From assembly GCA_002789955.1 (NCBI GenBank), contig PFUG01000088.1:1-59275 (forward strand): DNA of 59,275 bases, in the 5' to 3' direction. Under the pieces are notes generated by a model, which was not told where the DNA came from, searched no databases, and was given only the letters and a program-made list of their open reading frames with translations. Made by a program: the position numbers and the translations under genes. Within the stretch, counting starts at the first letter, position 1; each line of letters begins with the position of its first letter. The DNA comes from Deltaproteobacteria bacterium CG_4_9_14_3_um_filter_63_12 (GTDB taxonomy: Bacteria > Myxococcota_A > Bradymonadia > UBA4248 > UM-FILTER-63-12). Of this stretch, positions 39,075 through 47,800 are shown in pieces.

Positions 39075-39686
39075 GTGGGTCAATTCGAGATCGTCAAAGA
39101 CGTTGGGAACACGCTCACTAAGTTGCTCGAATCGAACCTGAAGAACTCAGGTTACAAAGACGTCGAGCTCTACACGAGTATTCCGACCGAAGAAAACATC
39201 AAGAAGTTGCCCGCAGTTTCGTTGTTCCTGAGTGCGGTTTGTGTGGATCCCATTATTCGGGAGAGGGCTGAGAAGCTGGTTTCAGTGAGCGACGAGTCTG
39301 GCGAAATTGTCGAGTATCGCATGGACCCGCCAATGCTGCTGAAGCTGTACTATGTTGTCTCAGCCTGGGGAAAAACCCCGCAAGAGGAGCACGTACTTCT
39401 GGCGCTCGCCATGAAGGTGTTCTACGAGAACCCGGAGATTTCTGGGGAATTGTTGCAGGGTTATTCGTTTCGGCAGCGGGAAACCATCACTATTCGCCCG
39501 GTGGAAGAGCCGAAATTCGGCTATGAGGAGACAATGTCTTTCTGGAGGAGTATGGGCGAGAAGATACGACCGGCTGCGCAGTTTTGCGTTTGGGCGTATC
39601 TAGATAGCGACCGTCGAGGTGAGCCGGTTCGGCGAACCTTTGATCGCTCTTTGTCACTGGCTGGCTCAAGGAGACGACGCAGGTGA
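39075..39686 (+). CDS. eCIS tail terminator-type protein (DUF4255/Pvc16-like)
   Basis: The 203-aa product caps the non-contractile end of the tube-sheath particle in known eCIS. The pattern IVKDVGNTLTKLLESNLK then VELYTSIPTEEN, LPAVSLFLSAVCVDP and MDPPMLLKLYYVVSAWGKTPQEEHVLLALAMKVFYENPEI fits the DUF4255 family. It starts at GTG 39075 with AGG upstream. It is first in the cluster, 125 bp before sheath 1. The C-terminal RRRRR end is unusually basic. Function by family and context; confidence high on context. Confidence 0.85.
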   Translation: MGQFEIVKDVGNTLTKLLESNLKNSGYKDVELYTSIPTEENIKKLPAVSLFLSAVCVDPIIRERAEKLVSVSDESGEIVEYRMDPPMLLKLYYVVSAWGKTPQEEHVLLALAMKVFYENPEISGELLQGYSFRQRETITIRPVEEPKFGYEETMSFWRSMGEKIRPAAQFCVWAYLDSDRRGEPVRRTFDRSLSLAGSRRRRR

Positions 39687-39811
39687 TGAAAGCAAGGCGC
39701 TAGTTCACCCGCAGGTTTAATGCGGTGCTGGCGTTCCCCTCGTACGCCGGGGGTGGTCCTCGGCGAAATCGTCAACCCAATGGTCTTACACCGAAAGAAA
39801 CAGGAGAACAC

Positions 39812-40987
39812 ATGGCGACAACGTATCTGTCACCTGGTGTCTACGTCGAGGAAGTCGATCGAGGCACTAAGCCGATTGAAGCTGTTGGCACGAACACGCT
39901 CGCATTCCTAGGTGAATGCACGGTGGGGCCGGTAAACGAGCCCATCCTTTGCACGAACTGGAGTCAATTTACCAAGAATTTCGGCGATTTCCAGAATAGT
40001 GAATATCTTGCTCATGCCGTTTACGGGTTCTTCAACAACGGTGGCGGACGTGCATACGTCGTCAACGTGGGCCAGTGGGACCCAGAGAAGTCTGTGGATC
40101 CTGATGGCGAGAAGATCGCCAGTCGCGCAGCTCTCTACATTGGTAAGGACAATGGCCCTGGCGCGAGAACTGGTCTGAAGACCCTCGAGGAAGTGGATGA
40201 CGTGAACATCCTCTGCGCGCCTGGTCAGACCGACCCGGCCATCCAGGACGCTGTTCTCTCGCACTGCGAGAACATGAAGTATCGGTTCGCTATTCTAGAT
40301 TCTCCCGAGACCATCGAGAAGGGTGGCGTCGATCGGCTGCCCAAACCGCGCGATTCGAAGTTCGGCGCTTACTACTTCCCGTGGGTTGAGGTCTACGATC
40401 CTCAGAAGGGCAATATCTTCCAGCCGCCATCGGGCTACATGGCCGGTATTTATGCCCGCAGCGACGAGGAGCGTGGAGTTCACAAGGCGCCCGCAAACGA
40501 GATCGTTCGTGGTGCACTTGGCCTGAAGTACTACATCACGAAGGGTGAGCAGGACATTCTCAATCCGAAGGGAATCAACTGCATCCGCTTCTTCAAGAAC
40601 CGCGGAATCCGTGTCTGGGGCGCGCGCACCATCTCGAGCGATCCGAGCTGGCGCTACGTCAACGTCCGTCGACTGTTCAATATGATTGAGCAATCGATCG
40701 AGCACGGAACTCAATGGGTTGTCTTCGAGCCCAACGATCACAAGCTTTGGAAGCGAGTCGAGAGAACCATCACCGCCTTCCTTCTCCGAATCTGGAGAAC
40801 CGGCGCCTTGATGGGGCAGACCCCCGAACAAGCGTTCTATGTAAAGTGTGACGAAGAGACCAATCCACCTGAGGTGGTCGACGCCGGTCAGCTGATCTGT
40901 GAGATCGGAATCTGCCCAGTGAAACCCGCCGAGTTTGTCATCTTCCGTATCGGTCAGATGCCAGCAGGTGGTGACGTTTCGGAATAA
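39812..40987 (+). CDS. contractile sheath protein 1
   Basis: The 391-aa product is the contracting outer sheath. The conserved N-terminal handshake strand LSPGVYVEEVDRGTKPIEAVGT and C-terminal core GINCIRFFKNRGIRVWGART, FNMIEQSIEHGTQWVVFEPND and LICEIGICPVKPAEFVIFRI match phage/eCIS sheaths. AGGAGA lies 6 bases before the ATG. The size is at the short end of eCIS sheaths, without the extra domain found in sheath 2. It forms a set with tube 1 (41046), 58 bp downstream. Confidence 0.95.
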   Translation: MATTYLSPGVYVEEVDRGTKPIEAVGTNTLAFLGECTVGPVNEPILCTNWSQFTKNFGDFQNSEYLAHAVYGFFNNGGGRAYVVNVGQWDPEKSVDPDGEKIASRAALYIGKDNGPGARTGLKTLEEVDDVNILCAPGQTDPAIQDAVLSHCENMKYRFAILDSPETIEKGGVDRLPKPRDSKFGAYYFPWVEVYDPQKGNIFQPPSGYMAGIYARSDEERGVHKAPANEIVRGALGLKYYITKGEQDILNPKGINCIRFFKNRGIRVWGARTISSDPSWRYVNVRRLFNMIEQSIEHGTQWVVFEPNDHKLWKRVERTITAFLLRIWRTGALMGQTPEQAFYVKCDEETNPPEVVDAGQLICEIGICPVKPAEFVIFRIGQMPAGGDVSE

Positions 40988-41045
40988 TTCCCCCCGAACC
41001 GTGGTGGCCATTTCGGCCACCTCAACCCTGTGAAGGAGACTTCAA

Positions 41046-41480
41046 ATGCCTACCCGTCGTGCCGAGCTCGATCATGTTGGTGCCTATAACTTTTCCGTTG
41101 AGATTCAAGGCGTAGCCGCTGGCTACTTCAAGGGTGTCGACGGAATCAACTGCGAAATCGAAGTCATCGAATTCCAAGATGGCGACGACTTGACCCTGCG
41201 CAAGCGTCCCGGCCGCTCCAAGTTCGGCGATGTGACCCTCAAAAAGGGCTACATCGTTACCGCCGAGCTGCAAGAGTGGTGGAAGGCGGCCCGTGATGGG
41301 CAGTATGATCGCCGCGACATCTCCATCTGCCTGCATGACAACGCCGGCAACGAGATTCGTCGTTGGAACCTCTACGGATGCTGGCCGAAGCAGTGGAAGG
41401 TCAACGCCTTCGACGGTAAGGGCAACGACGTAGTGACCGAGGAGATCACCTTCGTGGTTGAAGAGGCCGAAATCGCCTAA
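41046..41480 (+). CDS. inner tube protein 1
   Basis: The 144-aa product is a T4 gp19-like tube subunit (YNFSVEIQGVAAGYFKGVDGINCEIEVIEFQDG, typical of the family; Arg-rich loop TLRKRPGRSKFGD; WWKAARDGQ). It starts after GAAGGAG. It stacks as hexamers inside the sheath. It is followed directly by an intrinsic terminator, which should make sheath 1 and tube 1 the most abundant products of the operon. Confidence 0.94.
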   Translation: MPTRRAELDHVGAYNFSVEIQGVAAGYFKGVDGINCEIEVIEFQDGDDLTLRKRPGRSKFGDVTLKKGYIVTAELQEWWKAARDGQYDRRDISICLHDNAGNEIRRWNLYGCWPKQWKVNAFDGKGNDVVTEEITFVVEEAEIA

Positions 41481-41506
41481 CGTCCGGTCCTTGATGGCTA
41501 GACAAG

Positions 41507-41542
41507 CCGGCCCCACCGTAATACGGTGGGGCCGGTTTTTTT
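41507..41542 (+). terminator. strong intrinsic terminator after tube 1
   Basis: CCGGCCCCACCG - TAATA - CGGTGGGGCCGG (perfect 12-bp stem) followed by seven T. It sits 27 bases after the tube 1 stop. The cluster continues with same-strand genes, so it probably lowers rather than blocks downstream expression. Confidence 0.93.
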
Positions 41543-41620
41543 ATGGTTGAAAGGGCCTCTCTTGGTCGGTTGTGATGGCTGACTGTGGGGATCAACTCGA
41601 CATAAACAGCAGGATCTAAA

Positions 41621-41992
41621 ATGGCGTTCCAAACCGAGTTTCCGTTCACACTTCCCAAGGGTTACGTCGACAAGGATGGCAACTTGCACCGTGAAGGCGT
41701 CATGCGCCTTGCTACCGCAAAAGATGAGATAGCGCCCCTGCAGGATTACCGAGTGCAGGCCAACCGGGCTTTCTTGGTCATTATCTTGCTGTCGAGAGTG
41801 ATCGTGAAGTTGGGGACGCTGAGAAGTATCACCCCGAACATTATCGAGGACCTTTTCAGCTCCGACCTTGCATACTTGCAAGAGTTCTATCGCAAGATCA
41901 ACGAGGAAGGGACCTCGACACTCAAGGTCAGCTGCCCGGCATGCAAACACGAGTTTGATGTCGATATGGGGACTGGCTTGGGGGGGTACTGA
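41621..41992 (+). CDS. small eCIS assembly-type protein with CPxC motif
   Basis: The 123-aa product starts after AGGA. Its N-terminus, QTEFPFTLPKGYVDKDGNLHREGVMRLATAKDEI, is typical of a conserved protein encoded beside tube genes in many CIS clusters (phage tail-assembly-like). A Cys-x-x-Cys (CPACKHEFDVDMG) near the C-terminus could bind zinc. No catalytic motif. Its stop overlaps the next open frame. Confidence 0.75.
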   Translation: MAFQTEFPFTLPKGYVDKDGNLHREGVMRLATAKDEIAPLQDYRVQANRAFLVIILLSRVIVKLGTLRSITPNIIEDLFSSDLAYLQEFYRKINEEGTSTLKVSCPACKHEFDVDMGTGLGGY

Positions 41993-42153
41993 GCTACCCC
42001 CTGGAAAAGATCTACCAGGAGGTAGCTTACATCGCCTACCACTTCCACTGGTCCGTCGACGATATTCTGACGATGGAACACAAGGAGCGGCAGATCTGGA
42101 TCCGTGAGATTTCGGAGATCAATCGCGAGATTAATGAGAGCCGAATGGGCTGA
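41989..42153 (+). CDS. 54-aa DUF6760-like eCIS protein without a normal start codon
   Basis: The frame reads SYPLEKIYQEVAYIAYHF then HWSVDDILTMEHKERQIW, IREISEINREINESRMG. The pattern YPLxxLYxEVAxIAYHFHW and the C-terminal helix are those of the small DUF6760 family found beside eCIS tube genes. No ATG/GTG/TTG precedes the conserved part in frame. The best start is CTG 41989, overlapping the TGA of the upstream gene (CTGA), or an upstream frame event. Reinitiation from the upstream stop is plausible. Missed by ordinary gene calling because of size and start. Confidence 0.7.
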   Translation: MSYPLEKIYQEVAYIAYHFHWSVDDILTMEHKERQIWIREISEINREINESRMG

Positions 42154-42237
42154 GTGCGGCTGATCCAGTCGCGGCCGCCCAGCGCTTCCTTGGCGTGAAC
42201 CAGCTCCTGGTTTGAGCCTCGCATTGGGTTTTTTGAT

Positions 42238-44004
42238 ATGGCAAGGATCCGCGTACCCGGCGTCTACTTCGAAGATAGAGTTCGTGAGCGAAGGGACATC
42301 ACTCTCGGCGAGACGGGCGTGCCAGCGTTCCTTGGGGTCGCCGAGCGGGGACCGTTGAACGTCCCGACGAAGATTCAAAACGCCCAGCATTTCCACCAGG
42401 TCTATGGAACGCCCGTCGAGCACTCTCACCTCTCCGAGAGCGTTGTCGCATTTTTCCTGAATGGCGGACGGCACTGTTTTGTCGTTCGCGTGGCCCACAT
42501 TTTCAAGCGCGGCAAGGGTGATCTGGCCAGAAAGGCGCGCTACGAGGTCCTTGATCAGGATGGGTACCCAGCCATCGAGATCAACGCCTCGAGCGAGGGG
42601 GCGTGGGGTAACGAGATTTCGCTCTCGGTCAGCCAGCCCGCCGAGCCACGGGTGCAGACCTTTATTACGCTGGACGCGGATGCCGACGCCCACCGGGCAA
42701 TGCTGCAGACGACGCGAGGCCTGGAACCAGGCATGATCGTGCGTTTGCGCGATGGGGTCGAGGAGCGCTACGTCACCCTCACTCATGTTCGGGCCAATGA
42801 GATCTTTTGGACCGGCGACCTCAACCATCTCTTCAAATCCTCGGCGCCGACTTATGTGGAGCCGGTTGAGTTTCATATTCTGGTGACCACGAGGAGAAAG
42901 ATCGAAAGGTTCGAGTTCCTCTCGCAATCTCCGACCGCAAACCGGAACTACCTCAGGGTCATAAATGGCGAGTCGGAGCTCCTGCTCGTCAAAGACCTCG
43001 AAACCACTTCGCTGCCTCCCCTCCGTCTGCCAGAGAAGGTCGAGGGCGCGAAGCTGCGTGGAGGTCGTGATGGCCTCGACGCGATCACGCCCGAGGATTT
43101 CATCGGCTACAACAACGGACCCGACGCGCGGTTTGGGTTGGGGAGCCTCGAGGCAAACGAAGAGGTTGACCTCATCGCGATCCCGGACCTCCACTATGCA
43201 CAGCAGCATTGTTCGGGATTCAAGAGTGAACGTGACATCGTGGCGGTACACCGCGCGATGCTGGACCACTGTGAACGGATGGGTGACCGCTTTGCCCTGC
43301 TCGATTTGCCGTGCAAGACGAGTTTCGAAGAGGCTCTCGATTGGCGGCTGAAGTTTGATTCGGCTTTTGGTGCAATCTACTTCCCGTGGTTGATCTCCGC
43401 AGAGAACGATCGCAAGGCCGTCCCGCCGTGTGGCCACATCGCCGGCTTGATCTCGAAGTGTGACCAGAAGGATGGTGTTCATCGTGCTCCGGCAAATCTG
43501 GCGCTAGAAGGCGTAGTCGATACGAGCATCGTGTTGCGCGAGGCTCACTTGGCGGAGCTGAACAATAAGGGCGTCAATTGCGTGAGGAGCTTCCCGGTCA
43601 GGGGAATCCGACCTTGGGGCGCCAAGACCCTGTCCAGCGAGCCGGAGTGGCGATACATCACCACGCGGAGAATCTTTAACGCTCTGCGCAGAGCCGTCTA
43701 TGAGAACACGCAGTGGGTCGTGTTCGAGAACAATGGCCCCGATCTCAGAATCAAGGTGACCACGGCGGTTCAGGACTTCATGCGGGCGCTTTGGGCTACT
43801 GGGTACTTCAAGGGGCAGACCCAGGATGACGCGTTTTGGGTGCAGTGCGACGAGAACAACAATACCCTTGAGGACCTTGATGCGGGGGTATTGGTGGTCG
43901 ACATCGCAGCGGCGCCCAGCCGTCCAGCAGAGTTCATCTACATGCGTCTCGAACACACGCTCGAGGACCGCCGTCTGGGTGATCTCAGCGAAATCGATAT
44001 GTGA
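42238..44004 (+). CDS. contractile sheath protein 2, with large insertion
   Basis: The 588-aa product is about 200 residues longer than sheath 1. The N-terminal strand IRVPGVYFEDRVRERRDIT and C-terminal core GVNCVRSFPVRGIRPWGAKTL, FNALRRAVYENTQWVVFEN and VVDIAAAPSRPAEFIYMRL align with sheath 1 and other sheaths. The extra part (roughly 100-290) is beta-rich and Arg/Glu-rich (QTFITLDADADAH, VRLRDGVEERYVTL), probably a surface domain. There is no clear ribosome site before the ATG. It may copolymerise with sheath 1 or form a different region of the particle. Confidence 0.93.
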   Translation: MARIRVPGVYFEDRVRERRDITLGETGVPAFLGVAERGPLNVPTKIQNAQHFHQVYGTPVEHSHLSESVVAFFLNGGRHCFVVRVAHIFKRGKGDLARKARYEVLDQDGYPAIEINASSEGAWGNEISLSVSQPAEPRVQTFITLDADADAHRAMLQTTRGLEPGMIVRLRDGVEERYVTLTHVRANEIFWTGDLNHLFKSSAPTYVEPVEFHILVTTRRKIERFEFLSQSPTANRNYLRVINGESELLLVKDLETTSLPPLRLPEKVEGAKLRGGRDGLDAITPEDFIGYNNGPDARFGLGSLEANEEVDLIAIPDLHYAQQHCSGFKSERDIVAVHRAMLDHCERMGDRFALLDLPCKTSFEEALDWRLKFDSAFGAIYFPWLISAENDRKAVPPCGHIAGLISKCDQKDGVHRAPANLALEGVVDTSIVLREAHLAELNNKGVNCVRSFPVRGIRPWGAKTLSSEPEWRYITTRRIFNALRRAVYENTQWVVFENNGPDLRIKVTTAVQDFMRALWATGYFKGQTQDDAFWVQCDENNNTLEDLDAGVLVVDIAAAPSRPAEFIYMRLEHTLEDRRLGDLSEIDM

Positions 44005-44317
44005 GGTCGTCAGGCCCCTGTGACGGGCGGGCACGGCAGTTTGACCGCTGGCAACTGGGAGCCCGATGAGGCATGCCAAGGCTCAGCGTGAGATGCACCG
44101 TCTCATCGGTGGGCTGCCTGAGGTGGTACTCTCTTTGCATCTAGTCACTCACACTCAATGCGACGAGATGCGGCCGCGCTTGCGGTTCCACAGTACTATT
44201 CGCAGAAACAGAGCATTGGACGTTGAGTGCAGGCTAACCATCTAGTTGTTGTGGGGAGCCCGGTCCCCATTGCTGAGTCACTAAAGTCTCAGGACGTTCG
44301 CGGAAAGGAGACGGCCG
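44005..44317 (+). other. 313-bp gap between sheath 2 and tube 2
   Basis: No gene or strong terminator. Only a weak inverted repeat (CCGATGAG near 44063 / CTCATCGG near 44102) is seen. Unusually long for a tight phage-like cluster. Confidence 0.4.
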
Positions 44318-44785
44318 ATGGCCCAAAGTATTGACCAGAACAGTGACCCCTTTGGGACCTTTGCGTTCAAGATCGTGATTGGGGGGATTGCTCAAGGGTA
44401 CTTCCAAGAGGTGAGTGGCCTCTCCGCTCAGATCGAAATTGTGGAGGTCCAGGAGGGTGGGCGCAACAACACCACGAGAAAGCTCGTGGGGCAGGGGAAG
44501 TTCCCAAACCTCGTTTTGAAAAGAGGGTTTTGCACCGGAACCCTCTTGCAGGCACTGATGGAGTTCCATGACTCGCGCAACCGCATCAACGGCTCGATCG
44601 AGATGTACTCCAACAAAGGCAGCAAGATGGTGGCGAGCTGGACCTTCACCAACGGCGTCCCGGTCAAATGGGACGGTCCGCAGTTGAGCGTCAGTCAAAA
44701 CGCCATCGCGGTGGAGAGTTTGGAGATCGCGCATGAAGGAATCACCAAGTACAAGGTGAACCCGTTGGATCGATCGGGCGGTTAG
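44318..44785 (+). CDS. inner tube protein 2
   Basis: The 155-aa gp19-like product: FGTFAFKIVIGGIAQGYFQEVSGLSAQIEIVEVQEGG and RNNTTRKLVGQGKFPNLVLKRG, both tube-family patterns. It starts after GGAAAGGAG. In other eCIS a second tube paralogue forms the baseplate-proximal ring that joins the hub to the main tube, so this is the likely adapter, expressed at a lower level than tube 1. Confidence 0.93.
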   Translation: MAQSIDQNSDPFGTFAFKIVIGGIAQGYFQEVSGLSAQIEIVEVQEGGRNNTTRKLVGQGKFPNLVLKRGFCTGTLLQALMEFHDSRNRINGSIEMYSNKGSKMVASWTFTNGVPVKWDGPQLSVSQNAIAVESLEIAHEGITKYKVNPLDRSGG

Positions 44786-44842
44786 CAGTCGCATGACGTT
44801 TATTAACGGTTTGGATTAGGCAACCGAAGTGCGGAGACGGCG

Positions 44843-47800
44843 ATGTCGAGCAATGGACATCAGGAATCGCAGAAGCACCCCAAAGAGAAATTTGGAGTCC
44901 TCCTGCGGCGTATGACGCTGGCGGCTTTGGGGCTTGATGGTCTCGAGGGCGTCGGCGCCGAGTCTTTGGATGCGTTGGCGAGCGCGGATCGCTTTTGCGA
45001 CCGGCTCGACCAGCGCTCCCAGGGGCTAGGTGGGGGCTCGAGGGTGGAAGTCCTCAGTGGCCTGCCGCGGTTTATGCAGATCATACAGGGGCGCTATCTG
45101 CCAATGGCGGACAATGGCGTTTTGTCGAGGGTTGATCTCGACGGCCCACGTACGCCGGCCGACCTCGGTCCTTGGCGTCGTCTGCTTGATGCGACGTTGC
45201 TCGTGCTTTTCGACGAGGATGAGGATGGTGACTTTGTTCCGTGGTCGCCGCAGGTCAGGCGCAGGGACGTGGGGCGCGCGATCGCCGAGCTGGCGCGTGA
45301 GCGCCAGCTCCCAGCTGTCGCCAGGGTTGCGCCACCGCCGAGGGCTATCGGTGCTCAGCCAGAGCGAAAAATGGCTCAGTCGGCAAAGTCCGCAGCCTCT
45401 GCTGCGCCTGACGATGCCTCGGTGACCGAGCGCTTTGTTCGCCATATCACCGAGCCCGTTCGGCAGGGTGATGGGCTCTTGGGTGTGTTGAGCCTCTCTG
45501 ACGAAACAAGATCTGCAGTGTTTGGTCGCCCGACCAGCACTGAGAGTCGTCGTCCGCTGACAGCTTGGTCGAATGCTCAAAAGAGCGGGGCGTTGGGCAG
45601 TCTTGGAGCAAGTGAGTCGAACGCTGCCCAGGGTGGCGGAAGAGCCGTCGGATCGCTGAGCGGCACCCACACCAGTTGGGCAACTGGGCTCCCTGGTGTT
45701 GGCTCGATAGAGGCGGAGCGTTTTTCGTCGAGTCTCGCCCAGCGCAATGACGGCCAGTCGACAGGATTGGGAAGCAGTCTTGCTATGTTGGGTTCTCTCC
45801 GCTGCGTGCGACCCCTTGGGGGCGAGGTGTTGAGTGCGGGTTCGCTGCGCGGCGCGGCTGGCTTTGGTGAGGGGTCGCATTCCCAGGATTTGCGCCCCAT
45901 CGGGTTCAGGGCCATCGCGGACGCTGAGGGCGCAGCTTGGTACAACACGGACTTGGCACCCGGAAGTTTGCTCGCTTTGGTCCCCGAGAGTGTCGAGGCG
46001 ACATACCTCGCGTTGTTGGCAGGGTCTACCGCCAGCGCCGGTGGTGCTGTCTCGGGCTTCGGCGATGACATCGCCCCGGCGGCTCCACGGCGTCTCGTGT
46101 CACAGGCGGCGGCGTTCGGCCAAGAGGGCGTCTCGGGTTCGATGTCCGCATACCCGAAGAGCATGGGGAGGGCGGGGGCAATCAGCGAGTGGATGTTCAA
46201 GCAGCCAGCGCAGTTGGCCTCAGTCGCCCAAGGCTTGGTGGGAAAAGGGCGGGCCGTTCGTGGAGGTGACTTTGCGCCGGCGGGACTAGCGCAGCGTGGT
46301 GCGACCGAGGCTGGGGCGGTACGCAGAGCAGAGGACTCGGGTGCGACTCACGCAGCTTCGAACACGGCACGCGTCCGGAATCGACTGATCGCTTTTGCGA
46401 CCCACCAGGGGCGTTCAGGTGCACTTCTGCAGTCTCTGGCCGATGAGATGACCCATCTCGCTGGGCGGCTCTCTTCGCCCAGGACCCCGGGAGTCTCAGC
46501 AAGCCTTTTGAGAGACGGTGCGGTTCCGTCGAGTTTGGGATTCAGGGGCGGCGACATGCTTGCGTCCCTCTCGGGTGTGCTGGCACGGTCTCAGGCGGGC
46601 AGTGCCTTGGGTCTCGAGACCAAGCCCGTCCGGTACGACTCGAGGGGCCTCTTTGAGGCAGGCGTTTTCGAGTTCCTGAAGGGGGAGTCCGAATCTATTC
46701 GAGAGGACGAGGCGCAAGCACGCGCCGAGCAAATTGTCCGCGAGAGAATGGGAAGGGCTGACGGGTTCATGACGGTCCTCGGCCGTGTGGAAACACTTAA
46801 GAAGAGGGAGCAAGAGTTCGCGCCTTTGGCTGCCCTTCTCCGGCAGGCTGCGGACACTGGTCACAGTGGACAAGAGACGCGGGCGCCTCGGTTTGGTTCG
46901 GTAGCCGAGAAGTCACTTGGCTTCGAGCGATCTGAGAGGGAGCTCGTCGCCGCTCTCCGTGCGTTGAATGTGGTGAGCCCTGGTCATCTACAGGCTGCCC
47001 CCCTCGCCTTCGCTTCGCAAACCGGCGTCGTCGGGTCCATTTCCGGCATTCAAGACGTGATTGAGGATCCGATCTTCGGGCAGTTGGATCGGTTGGGGGC
47101 ATCCAATGAGGCTCGCGTTGGTCGTGCAGGGGCGCCCTCTCTGTTGAGTGACACGGTAATCTCTGGGCGGCACATGCCGGCTCTTTCTGGGATTCTTAGT
47201 GAAGTCCAGAGATTTGGCAGCAAGGTGCTCTTCGGTCAGGGAGAGTTGCTCGGCACAGCGGCAGAGGAGAGCACGTTGACCCGCCTCAACCGCATGCTCT
47301 CTCTGATCCGTGTGGGGGATAAAGAGACTGCGGAGGTCAGAGAGACTCTTCGGGCGTTGCAGCGGGCTGGAATGCTTCCCGCTGAGAGCCGATTGGCATG
47401 GGTTGGAGATGAGCCAGTTTTGCTTCATGGGGGGGTGGAAGTGCCCCCTGCGGCTTTCGGCGACATCGTCGAATCAGGGCTGAGCCCGGCAATGTTGGGG
47501 CAAGTTCGGCAAATCATGCCAGTGGTGAGTGCTCGAGAGATGGTCTCTCCTGAGATCAACCGCGGTGCGAAGCAGGAGATCGGTGATATTGGCAGAATGT
47601 GGGGGCTCGAGCGCGCGATCGCGCACCTTGCTCCCGAGATCCTTCGGACTGGTGATTGGCAGTCGGTTCAGCTGTTGAAGGCAGCCGTCGGCAACCATCT
47701 GGCTGAGGTGGGGAGTGGTGCCTCCGGCCGTGACCCCAGCAGCCCGACGAGTTCGAAACTCCGTCGTCACGCTGGGCTCGGCAGAGTGCGGCAGTTCGAG

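Noticed and set aside
41887-43482. 531-codon antisense frame opposite sheath 2
   Set aside because: Sheath 2 is unmistakable on the plus strand.
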